Source: Rhodospirillaceae bacterium (GTDB lineage Bacteria > Pseudomonadota > Alphaproteobacteria > MPNO01 > UBA2964). From it: a stretch of 15,393 nt of DNA. The notes below the pieces were generated by a model. The model ran no database searches. It was not told the DNA's origin and saw only the letters and a list, made by a program, of their open reading frames with translations. Positions 6,811 through 14,190 of the stretch are shown here, piece after piece. Location: assembly GCA_018660305.1 (NCBI GenBank), contig JABJKO010000305.1, forward strand, positions 1-15,393. Reading direction: 5' to 3'. Both the position numbers and the translations under genes were made by a program. The stretch's first letter is position 1, and each line of letters begins with the position of its first letter.

Positions 6811-7929
6811 ATGGCGGTTACGGAGTCTCCGGTGAAGCGTATCGCCATCTTCGGCGCCGGCGGCGGTGGTACGTCCGCTGCGGCGCATCTGGCGACCCAG
6901 GGTTTCGAGATCCGGCTCTATAGCCAGGACCCGGAAGCGTTGGCGCCGCTGCAGGAGATCGGCGGCATCAACTACACCGCGCCGTTTGGCGACGGGTTCG
7001 CGCCTTTGCATCTGATCACCGATGATGCGGAAGCGGCCATGGACGGCGCCGAACTGGTGATGATCGTCAGCCCGGCGCATCTCCATGAAAAATGGGTCGG
7101 CGCGGCGGCACGCCATCTGACTGACGACCAGGTGCTGTTCATCTCGCCGGGCCACACGCTGCTGCTGATCCCCCATGTGCTGCGCGAGCACGGCATCAGG
7201 CATCCGGTGTTCTGCGAGACCGCGACCCTGCCCTATCTGTGCCGCCGCATCGAGCCGACAAAATGCAAAATCTCGCGGGTGTCCGACTTCATGGTGTTCG
7301 GCGGCTTCCCCGGTAAGGAGACCGAACGGCTTTATGATGTGGTGAAGACGGTCTACCCGTCGGTGCAGTTGTTTTCCAACGTGCTGGAGACCGTGTTTCC
7401 CTATGGCAACGCCATCCACCATCCGCCCGCCGTGCTGTGCAACGTGGGGCGCATCGAGGCCACCGGCGGCGATTTCCGGCATTATTATGACGGCATCACG
7501 CCATCCGTAGGCCGGCTGATCGATCAGGTGGATAAAGAAAGAGTGGCGGTCGCCGAGGCGCTGGGCGCCAAGACCATGCCCTTTGTGGAGCTGTTCTGGC
7601 GTATGGGCTACACCACCGACGCGGCGCGCGACAGCGGCATCGCCTATGAGGCGTTTCACCAGAGCGAGCCGGACAAATGGATCATGGCGCCCACCAGTCT
7701 GGATCACCGCTATCTGCTGGAAGACGTGCCCTACGGCCATCTGATCTATCAGGAGCTCGGTCGTGTTGCCGGAGTACCGACGCCGACCATCGATCATATC
7801 ATCCATCTGGCGTCGGTGATCATGCAGCGCGATTTCCGCGCCGAGGGGCTGACCCTGGCGCGCATGGGATTTGGCGACATCACAAAAGAATCATTTCTGA
7901 ATCTGCTCGAAAACGGGTTCGACGATTAG
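6811..7929 (+). CDS. Opine (octopine/nopaline) dehydrogenase-family NAD(P)-dependent oxidoreductase 2
   Basis: A 372-residue paralogue of the preceding gene. Seen: KRIAIFGAGGGG (9-20) as the dinucleotide-binding loop, VSPAH and ISPGH after the Rossmann sheet, NAIHHPPAV (200-208) with the candidate catalytic histidine 203 or 204, GDFRHYYDGITPSVGR (220-235), and SLDHRYLLEDVPYG (296-309) with GVPTPTIDHIIHL (321-333). The start ATG 6811 lies 1 bp after the upstream stop, with GGGAGG about 8 nt before it. A longer frame beginning at TTG 6781 only reads through the end of the first gene and is not favoured. The two copies share motifs throughout but differ a lot in between, so the duplication is old and they may differ in substrate or form a heteromer. 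Family assignment is firm; the reaction is unknown. Confidence 0.9.
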   Translation: MAVTESPVKRIAIFGAGGGGTSAAAHLATQGFEIRLYSQDPEALAPLQEIGGINYTAPFGDGFAPLHLITDDAEAAMDGAELVMIVSPAHLHEKWVGAAARHLTDDQVLFISPGHTLLLIPHVLREHGIRHPVFCETATLPYLCRRIEPTKCKISRVSDFMVFGGFPGKETERLYDVVKTVYPSVQLFSNVLETVFPYGNAIHHPPAVLCNVGRIEATGGDFRHYYDGITPSVGRLIDQVDKERVAVAEALGAKTMPFVELFWRMGYTTDAARDSGIAYEAFHQSEPDKWIMAPTSLDHRYLLEDVPYGHLIYQELGRVAGVPTPTIDHIIHLASVIMQRDFRAEGLTLARMGFGDITKESFLNLLENGFDD

Positions 7930-7941
7930 GGGAGCGGGAGC

Positions 7942-8937
7942 ATGGCTTTGAGACTGGGGATGCGGTTCGACGGGTTCGATCCGGTGAGCGAGACCGTCGA
8001 GGTGGCGACACAGGCCGAGGCGGCCGGTGCCAATACCATCTGGATGGCGGAGCATCTCGGCTATCGTGAGGCCGCTGTCTCCTGCATGGCGTTTCTGCAA
8101 AAGACCAGCCGCGCCATGGTCTGCCCCACCGCGGTGATGCCCTATCTGTGGCACCCCATGCCCACGGCCATGCAGTTCGCCACCATGGCTGAGCTGGCGC
8201 CGGGCCGGGTCGGGATCTGCATTTCGGTGGGCAATCTGCTGAATTTGAGAGAGTCTGGTGTCGAAAAACCGGAAAAACCGGTCAGGGTGATCCGCGAATA
8301 TGTGGAGGCGCTGCGGGCCTTGTGGGCCGGTGAGACGGTCGAGCAGGAAGGCGTGATCTGGCAGCTGCGCGGTGCGCGGCTGGCCTTTACGCCGCCGGAA
8401 CCCATCCCCATCTTCGTGGCCTCCACCGGACCCCAGGTGCTGGGGCTCGCCGGGCGCATCGCCGATGGCGTGCTCTATTCCGGCGGGCTGTCGCTGGCCT
8501 CCATCAGAAAAAGTGCGGTCTTCGCCGAAGAAGGGCTCAAGAAAGCCGACCGCGATCCGTCGGCTTTCCGGAGGGCCGGGTTCGTCTATTTCGCCTGTTC
8601 CGAGGACGGCAAGACCGCCATCGAATCCAACCGGCGCAAGATCGCCTTCCTGTTTCGCAACTCGGCCCAGGCCGACAACATCGCCTCGGTGGATGTGTCC
8701 ATCGATCACGGGGCGATCATGGATCTGGTCAAGCAGCGCAAGCTGGAAGAGGCCGCCCAGATGGTGCCGCCCGAGGCGGTGCCCCAATTCACCGTCGCCG
8801 GCACGCCAAAGGAATGCCGCGACCAGCTCCAGGCCTATATCGATGCCGGTGTGGACGAACCGGTCATCGAGGTCAGCGGCAGCGAGGAAGAAAAGCGCCT
8901 GGCGCTCGACGTGATCCGCGAATTCACCGGCGGCTGA
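7942..8937 (+). CDS. LLM-class (luciferase-like) oxidoreductase 1, probably F420-dependent
   Basis: A 331-residue TIM-barrel flavin/deazaflavin enzyme of the bacterial luciferase-like superfamily, whose members include Mer (methylene-tetrahydromethanopterin reductase) and many actinobacterial F420H2-dependent reductases. Seen: RFDGFDPVSET at the first strand, HPMPTAMQFATMAEL then PGRVGICISVGN (71-98), PIPIFVASTGPQVLGLAGRIADGVL (154-178), AGTPKECRDQLQAYI and a C-terminal EEEKRLALDVIREFTGG. The start ATG has GGGGAG 7 nt upstream, just after the previous gene's stop, so it is in the same operon. F420 rather than FMN is inferred from the divergent F420 biosynthesis operon and from Mer-like features; the sequence alone does not exclude an FMN monooxygenase. 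The substrate is unknown. Confidence 0.88.
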   Translation: MALRLGMRFDGFDPVSETVEVATQAEAAGANTIWMAEHLGYREAAVSCMAFLQKTSRAMVCPTAVMPYLWHPMPTAMQFATMAELAPGRVGICISVGNLLNLRESGVEKPEKPVRVIREYVEALRALWAGETVEQEGVIWQLRGARLAFTPPEPIPIFVASTGPQVLGLAGRIADGVLYSGGLSLASIRKSAVFAEEGLKKADRDPSAFRRAGFVYFACSEDGKTAIESNRRKIAFLFRNSAQADNIASVDVSIDHGAIMDLVKQRKLEEAAQMVPPEAVPQFTVAGTPKECRDQLQAYIDAGVDEPVIEVSGSEEEKRLALDVIREFTGG

Positions 8938-8970
8938 AATGATTTGTACGCATCGGAACCGACGGAGGGT

Positions 8971-9080
8971 TCCCACCTCACCCCAACCCTCTCCCCCCAA
9001 TGGGCGGAGAGGGAGTTCAGCGAGACCTTGCAACGGCGTCCCCCTCCGCCCTACAGGGGGGAGGGGTCAGGGGAGGTGGG
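8971..9080. repeat. Imperfect palindromic intergenic element (REP/MITE-like)
   Basis: About 110 bp between the two LLM genes form a nested inverted repeat. The outer arms are C-rich 8972-8998 and G-rich 9056-9080, sharing CCCACCTC...CCC with GGG...GAGGTGGG. Within them lie two hairpins: CCCTCTCC (8987-8994) pairing with GGAGAGGG (9006-9013), and CCCCTCC (9041-9047) pairing with GGAGGGG (9060-9066). The strong C/G strand bias differs from flanking coding DNA. CCCTCTCC-type palindromes like this are common intergenic repeats in proteobacterial genomes. Only one copy is in this window, so repetition elsewhere is inferred. It could act as an mRNA stabiliser or attenuator between the two genes. 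Confidence 0.75.
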
Positions 9081-9120
9081 TCTTTACCGCCACTCAACTT
9101 CAACAATGGAATCCAAAACC

Positions 9121-10104
9121 ATGGGCATAGGTATCCGGTTCGACGGGTTTGACACGGTGGGCGAGACCATCGAGATCTGCCGCCTGGCGGAGCAGGCCGG
9201 GGTCACCGGGCTGTGGATGACCGAACATATCGGTTATCGCGAGGCGCTGGTCTCCTGCATGGCGTTCGCCGGCGCCACCGAAAGCGCAACGGTCTATCCG
9301 GCTGCCGTCACGCCTTACCTGTTCCATCCGACGCCGACGGCCATGTCGCTCGCCACCATGGCCGAGCTCTATCCGGGACGTGTGGGGGTCTCGGTGGCGG
9401 TGGGCAATACGCTTGATCTCAAGGAATCCGGCAAGGAACCGGGCGACGGGGTGACGGCGGTGGAAGATTATATCGCCGATCTGCGTGCGCTCTGGACCAC
9501 CGAGCCTACCGAAAGCACGGCAGAATCCTACCGGCTCAACGGCGCCCGCATGTCCTTCGCGCCTCCCGACATCCCCATCTTCGTGACAGCGCTGGGCAGT
9601 GACGTGGCGAAGGCCGCGGGCAATACAGCCGATGGTATTTTGTTGTCCGCCGGTTTTTCCACGGCGTTTGTGTCCCACTGTCTGTCAATGTTTGAGGAGG
9701 GCGCATCGGAATCCGGGCGCGATGCCGCAAAGCTTCGCAACGCCGGCAACATCCATTTCGCAGTGTCCGGCGACGGCAAATCGGCCCGCGAAAACGTTCG
9801 CCGAAAGCTGGGTTTTCTGTTCCGTAACCGTCTGATGGCGGAAAACATCGTTGCCGCCGGTATCCCCATCGATCAGGATGCCATCGTCGACGCTGTCGCG
9901 GCGCGTGATCTCGACAAGGCGGCAAGCCTTGTGCCGGACGAGGCGGTTGAAGCGTTCGGCGTTGCCGGAACACCCGGTGAATGCGCGCAACGTCTTCAGG
10001 CCTATATCGAAGCCGGGCTGCAGGAGCCGGTGATACAGGTCAGCGGCACGGAGGAAGAAAAACAGCTCGCGCTGGAGGTTATCCGTGAATTTACGGGCGG
10101 TTAG
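9121..10104 (+). CDS. LLM-class (luciferase-like) oxidoreductase 2, probably F420-dependent
   Basis: A 327-residue tandem paralogue of the gene at 7942. Seen: MGIGIRFDGFDTVGET at the first strand, HPTPTAMSLATMAEL then PGRVGVSVAVGN (69-96), IPIFVTALGS with ADGILLSAG, AGTPGECAQRLQAYI, and an EEEKQLALEVIREFTGG end almost identical to its twin. ATG 9121 is chosen because it aligns with the paralogue's N-terminus and has GGA about 10 nt upstream; ATG 9106 in the same frame would add five residues and lacks a ribosome-binding site. The frame is open back to TTG 8944, but that stretch only crosses the palindromic repeat. The 183-bp gap before it is the largest in this gene run, so its expression may differ from the first copy. 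Cofactor and substrate are inferred or unknown, as for the twin. Confidence 0.88.
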   Translation: MGIGIRFDGFDTVGETIEICRLAEQAGVTGLWMTEHIGYREALVSCMAFAGATESATVYPAAVTPYLFHPTPTAMSLATMAELYPGRVGVSVAVGNTLDLKESGKEPGDGVTAVEDYIADLRALWTTEPTESTAESYRLNGARMSFAPPDIPIFVTALGSDVAKAAGNTADGILLSAGFSTAFVSHCLSMFEEGASESGRDAAKLRNAGNIHFAVSGDGKSARENVRRKLGFLFRNRLMAENIVAAGIPIDQDAIVDAVAARDLDKAASLVPDEAVEAFGVAGTPGECAQRLQAYIEAGLQEPVIQVSGTEEEKQLALEVIREFTGG

Positions 10105-10139
10105 CCGACACATGTGCGGCAATGGACACCGAGGCTCCG

Positions 10140-12488
10140 ATGAGTGACCCAACGAAGCCAGGCCAACCGGACGGTCAAAAAATAGCGACGCTTCTCCAAC
10201 AAGCGGTGGGGTTTCATCAGGCCGGGCGTGCCGCGGAAGCCGCACGGCTTTACAACGACGTATTGAATTTTCAACCGGACAATCCGGATGCATTGCATTT
10301 GCTTGGCGTCCTGGCGCACCAGAATGGCGATAACCTGGTGGCCGTCGATCTCATAAAGCGCGCCATCGAGATCCACTCCGACCAGCCCCTGTACCGCAAC
10401 AACCTTGGTTTGGCCCTGGCGTCGCTCGGGCGACACGAGGAAGCGATCCCGCATTACCGCAACGCGTTGGCAGGCGCCTCCAGCGATCTGGGCGTACATT
10501 GCAATTTGGCGAACGCCTATCAGGCCCTTGACCGGCACGCGGACGCGGTCGAGGCGTATCAGAACGAATTGACGCTCTCGCCCGACAACATTATGGCGCT
10601 GGCTAATTTGGGCATTTCATTGTCCCGGCTCGGTCGCCACGAAGAGGCGGTGTCAATATGGCGCAGGGGACTCGCGATTGCGCCCAACGACCCTGACCTG
10701 CTTTGTAACGTCGGCATTGCCTTACAGGAGTCGGGCCGTTTCGAGGAAGCCATATCGAGTTTCAAGGGGGCCTTGTCAGCCGCGCCGGAAAGCGTCGACG
10801 CGCATATGTGTCTGGGCAACATATTACAAAAGCTGAACCGCCATGAAGACGCCATTGCCTGCTTTGAGCGCGCCCTTTCGCTTGCGCCGGACAATAGCGG
10901 CGCTCTGAACAATCTTGGTTATTCCCTGGTTGCTCTTAACCGGCCGCAGCGGGCCGTCGAGCTTTATCAGCAGGCCATCGCCATCACGCCGGAAAATGCC
11001 GAATTTCACAACAATCTCGGCAATGCCTATGAACAGCTGCGCCTGCCAGAGAAAGCCGTCGCAAGCTATGAAAATGCTCTGGCCCTCGATCCGTTGCATT
11101 CAAACGCGCTGAGCCACCTGTCGTCGGGCAAGCGCAAAATGTGCGACTGGGACGGCATGGAGAAAATTGATGAGACAATAATCGACCACGTTAAAGGTGA
11201 CCGCGTTGCGATCTCGCCGTTTTCCTTTTTAACGGTGACCGACGACCCCGCGCTCCAACTCTCCTGTGCATCACAGTTCCAGAAAAGTCATCAGACCGGG
11301 AAACCATTCCCGTCGCCCACGGTCACCGCTACGGGTCGAAAGAAACTCCGCGTGGGTTATTTTTCGGACACATTTCGCAGGCACGCAATATCCTATCTTA
11401 TCGTTCAGCTGCTGGAGTTGCATGATCGATCCAGGTTCGAAATTTGCGGCTTTTCGTACTCTCCCGACGATCAAAGTCCCATCAGACGCCGGATCGAGGC
11501 GTCGTTCGATGCGTTTCACGATGTCAGCCAGCAGGGCGATGATGAACTGGCGCATTCGCTCCAGGCGAGCGATCTCGATATTCTGGTGGATTTGAACGGC
11601 CACACCGATGGCAGCCGTCTTTCGGTACTGGCGCGCCGGCCAGCGCCGATCCAGGCGCATTTTCTGGGCTATCCGGGGACCTTGGGCGCCGATTTTATCG
11701 ATTATCTGTTCGTGGATGAGTATCTGGTGCCGCGGGACCAGGCACATCGTTACGCTGAAAACCTCATCTGGTTGCCGGACAGTTATCAGGTCAATGACCG
11801 GAAACGCGCAATTGCCGAAACCACGCCAAGTCGGGCGGACTGCGGCTTGCCGGCGGACGGGTTCGTGTTTTGCTGTTTCAATCAGACCAGCAAGATCACG
11901 CCGTCGCAGTTCGATATCTGGATGCGCCTGCTGCAGACCATCCCGGGGAGCGTCCTGTGGCTATTGCATGACAACGAGATGGCGGAACGCAATTTGCGTC
12001 GCGAGGCGCAAACGCGACATGTTGATCCCACCAAACTCGTCTTCGCGCCGCGCGCCGATCTGCCCGAGCATCTGGCGCGTCATCGGTTGGCGGACCTGTT
12101 TCTCGACACCTTGCCGTACAACGCCCATACAACGGCAAGCGACGCCTTGTGGATGGGTCTCCCGGTTTTGACATGTTCGGGCCGAAGTATGGCGGCGCGG
12201 GTTGCGGGCAGCCTGCTTCGTGCCATTGGTCTGCCCGAACTGGTGACCGGTAATCTTGACGATTACGAAGCAAGCGCACACCGGCTTGCCACGGAACCCG
12301 ATACGCTGAATGCCATAAGATCGAAGCTGGAGGCCAACCGACTAAAAGAACCGCTCTTCGATACCGACCGATTCCGGCGCCATATTGAAGAGGCCTATGA
12401 ACGAATGTGGACCATGAAACAAAGCGGTGAACCGCCGCGGTCCTTCGCCGTCTCACCTGTTGCCGACGTCAGCCCAGCCCCACCATGA
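10140..12488 (+). CDS. TPR-repeat protein with O-GlcNAc transferase (SPINDLY-like, GT41) domain
   Basis: A 782-residue protein with two parts. Residues 14-319 form nine consecutive TPR units in an exact 34-residue register (for example GNAYEQLRLPEKAVASYENALALDP for the ninth, in family pattern). Residues about 400-760 match the GT41 catalytic domain: LRVGYFSDTFRRHAISYL (403-420, with the conserved His415), DLNGHTDG (484-491), RPAPIQAHFLGYPGTLGADFIDY (500-522), FCCFNQTSKITP (577-588, Lys585 at the UDP-binding position), DTLPYNAHTTASDALWMGLPVLT (656-678) and GLPELV. It probably glycosylates proteins in the cytoplasm using a nucleotide sugar; the donor (GlcNAc, fucose or other) and targets are unknown. 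ATG 10140 is preferred over ATG 10122 because GAGG lies 5 nt upstream. It starts 35 bp after the LLM gene, so co-transcription is possible. It looks somewhat less GC-rich than its neighbours. Its 3' end overlaps the convergent GST gene by 20 nt. Confidence 0.92.
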   Translation: MSDPTKPGQPDGQKIATLLQQAVGFHQAGRAAEAARLYNDVLNFQPDNPDALHLLGVLAHQNGDNLVAVDLIKRAIEIHSDQPLYRNNLGLALASLGRHEEAIPHYRNALAGASSDLGVHCNLANAYQALDRHADAVEAYQNELTLSPDNIMALANLGISLSRLGRHEEAVSIWRRGLAIAPNDPDLLCNVGIALQESGRFEEAISSFKGALSAAPESVDAHMCLGNILQKLNRHEDAIACFERALSLAPDNSGALNNLGYSLVALNRPQRAVELYQQAIAITPENAEFHNNLGNAYEQLRLPEKAVASYENALALDPLHSNALSHLSSGKRKMCDWDGMEKIDETIIDHVKGDRVAISPFSFLTVTDDPALQLSCASQFQKSHQTGKPFPSPTVTATGRKKLRVGYFSDTFRRHAISYLIVQLLELHDRSRFEICGFSYSPDDQSPIRRRIEASFDAFHDVSQQGDDELAHSLQASDLDILVDLNGHTDGSRLSVLARRPAPIQAHFLGYPGTLGADFIDYLFVDEYLVPRDQAHRYAENLIWLPDSYQVNDRKRAIAETTPSRADCGLPADGFVFCCFNQTSKITPSQFDIWMRLLQTIPGSVLWLLHDNEMAERNLRREAQTRHVDPTKLVFAPRADLPEHLARHRLADLFLDTLPYNAHTTASDALWMGLPVLTCSGRSMAARVAGSLLRAIGLPELVTGNLDDYEASAHRLATEPDTLNAIRSKLEANRLKEPLFDTDRFRRHIEEAYERMWTMKQSGEPPRSFAVSPVADVSPAPP

Positions 12489-13092
12489 CGAATTCCCGGA
12501 AGGCGGGACGGTCGGTGAGCTGGTCGTACCATCGTTTCAGGTTGGGCAGGTCCTTGCGTTCGATATCCTCGAAGGCGTGCCAGCGGTAGCCGTAGATGCC
12601 GACCGGGATGTCTCCCATGGTGAAATCGTCGCCCGCCACCCATACCCGGTCGGCCAGATTGGCGTCGAGCATCTCCAGATGCCGCTCGGTGTTGTCGCGG
12701 GACTTGTTGATGGCGTCCCAGTCTCGGTCTTCAGGCTTGTGGCGCACCAGCCCGTGGAACATGTTGGTGAAGGCGGGGCCGAGCGCGCTCAGCTGCCAGT
12801 CCATCCAGCGGTCGGCGTCGGCGCGGACACGCGGGTCGGCGGGGCACAGCCCGCCCAGATCGTGCTTGGCGGCGAGATAGCGCACGATGGCGTTGGATTC
12901 CCAGAGCACGAAATCGTCCTCGATCAACACCGGCACTTTGCGGTTGGGGTTGAGCGCGAAAAATTCGTCGGTATCCACGACGCCAAATTCGCGCCCGGCA
13001 TCCTCGCGATCATAGTCGATCCCCATTTCGGCGCAGGCCCACAGGACCTCCTGGACGTTGGACGAGCTTTTGCGTCCGATGATTTTCAACAT
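12469..13092 (-). CDS. Glutathione S-transferase family protein
   Basis: A 207-residue cytosolic GST. Seen: an N-terminal thioredoxin-like half with serines at 9-11 in the catalytic position, LNPNRKVPVLIEDD (47-60) including the cis-proline of the VP motif, and WESNAIVRYLA (64-74), where Glu65-Ser66 bind the gamma-glutamyl part of glutathione. An all-helical C-terminal half follows with FTMGDIPVGI (N-capping box) and a typical ending. The length is normal for the family. The start ATG has AAGGGAG 7 nt upstream. It is a lone gene on this strand, converging on the TPR protein and diverging from the binding-protein gene. It may conjugate or isomerise an electrophilic catabolic intermediate, or be a stress protein; the substrate cannot be read from sequence. 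Confidence 0.93.
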   Translation of the reverse strand: MLKIIGRKSSSNVQEVLWACAEMGIDYDREDAGREFGVVDTDEFFALNPNRKVPVLIEDDFVLWESNAIVRYLAAKHDLGGLCPADPRVRADADRWMDWQLSALGPAFTNMFHGLVRHKPEDRDWDAINKSRDNTERHLEMLDANLADRVWVAGDDFTMGDIPVGIYGYRWHAFEDIERKDLPNLKRWYDQLTDRPAFREFVMVGLG

Positions 13093-13179
13093 GTTCTTTC
13101 TCCCTTGCCGCAGGCGCGTAGAATGCGGCTAATCTGGTGTCCTGTCACCCCGCACACCGCTGCCAAACCGGAGCCTGTT

Positions 13180-14091
13180 TTGTCTGAAATCCTGTCGGTC
13201 ATCGCCTTTGTCGGGCCGGAAACGCTGCCGCTCCAGGTGGCATCGGAACAGGGTTTCTTTGCCGATCAAAGACTGGACGTTCAGTGGACAGCCGCGACCG
13301 GATCCGTCGATCAGATGACCCGGCTTATGGATGGCCGCTGCGACATCGTGATGACTGCCATCGACAACGTGATCGCCTATGTGGAGGGTCAGGGCGCGGT
13401 GATTCCCGACACCTCGCCTGATCTGGTCGCCTTTCTCGGCTGTGCCTCCGAACCCAGGCCCCTGGTCGCCCGGCCGGACATCGGCACAATTGCCGACTTG
13501 CGCGACCAACGGATCGCGGTCGACGCGCTGAATACGGGGTTTTCGTTTTTGCTCAGGCACTGTCTTGAGACAGCAGGGCTGGGGAGGACGGATTACGATC
13601 TGGTCCCGGTCGGCGCCCCGCCCGCCCGTTGGCAGGCCATGGAGTCGGGTGACTGCGTGGCGGCGCTGTTGAGCAAAGCCTATGCCGAGACTGCCACCGC
13701 TGCAGGGTATCATGAACTCCGGCCCGAGCCGGATCCGTGGAAGACGTATCAGGGCGGCGTCTTCGCGGCACGAAAATCCTGGTTGAGGGATCGCCCGGCC
13801 GTCGCGTCGGGTTTCATCCGGGCGATGCTAGAGGCTACGGACTGGATGCTTGAGCCGTCGCAGGCGCCGACTCTTCCTGACATGCTGATCAGGCATCTGC
13901 CGCATCTGTCGATCTCAGGCGCCCGGGCCGCCGCCACGGCGTTGCCCACGCTTCTTCAACCGGGACTACCGATCAGTGGAGACGGTCTCCAAACGGTGCT
14001 CGCGCTGCGTCAGAATTATGGAAAACCGGCCACCGTATTGGGTGATGCCAATAAATATCTGGATATGAGATTGTATGCCGAAGTCACGTGA
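13180..14091 (+). CDS. ABC-transporter substrate-binding-like protein (NMT1/THI5-like, SsuA superfamily)
   Basis: About 303 residues of the type II periplasmic-binding-protein fold used for nitrate, sulfonate, taurine, thiamine precursors and aromatic acids. Seen: ETLPLQVASEQGFFADQRLDVQW near the N-terminus (the usual 'long-range strand, helix, GLDV' pattern), GSVDQMTRLMDGRCDIVMTAIDN (41-63), IADLRDQRIAVDALNTGFSFLLR and a GGVFAARKSWL stretch. The start is ambiguous: TTG 13180 has GGAG 6 nt upstream and leaves 87 bp for divergent promoters with the GST; ATG 13123 adds 19 residues (AGG 8 nt upstream). Neither start gives a convincing Sec signal peptide or lipobox, which is odd for a periplasmic binder. 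No permease or ATPase gene is in the window. The Rieske gene follows 99 bp downstream. The ligand is unknown. Confidence 0.8.
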   Translation: MSEILSVIAFVGPETLPLQVASEQGFFADQRLDVQWTAATGSVDQMTRLMDGRCDIVMTAIDNVIAYVEGQGAVIPDTSPDLVAFLGCASEPRPLVARPDIGTIADLRDQRIAVDALNTGFSFLLRHCLETAGLGRTDYDLVPVGAPPARWQAMESGDCVAALLSKAYAETATAAGYHELRPEPDPWKTYQGGVFAARKSWLRDRPAVASGFIRAMLEATDWMLEPSQAPTLPDMLIRHLPHLSISGARAAATALPTLLQPGLPISGDGLQTVLALRQNYGKPATVLGDANKYLDMRLYAEVT

Positions 14092-14190
14092 ACAGAGTAT
14101 GATGGGCGCGCAGCGCCACTGCGGAAAACAGATCGCTGGAACGCCAGGAATAGCGACGCTAGAGTCGGTCCTCTTTAAAAGGAACATGCC

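Noticed and set aside
8944..9120. N-terminal extension of the second LLM protein from TTG 8944
   Set aside because: The extension would translate the palindromic repeat and has no counterpart in the paralogue, whose N-terminus aligns at 9121.
10105..10120. Hairpin around CACATGTG after the second LLM gene as a terminator
   Set aside because: The stem is short with a bulge and has no following T-run.
12427..13122. Plus-strand frame open upstream of the binding-protein gene, antisense to the GST gene
   Set aside because: It lacks family motifs, lies wholly opposite the well-supported GST, and is explained by GC-rich third-position bias; the real protein begins near 13123-13180.
14105..14117. 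GGCGC-GCA-GCGCC hairpin downstream of the binding-protein gene as a terminator
   Set aside because: A five-bp stem without a T-run is too weak to call in GC-rich DNA.
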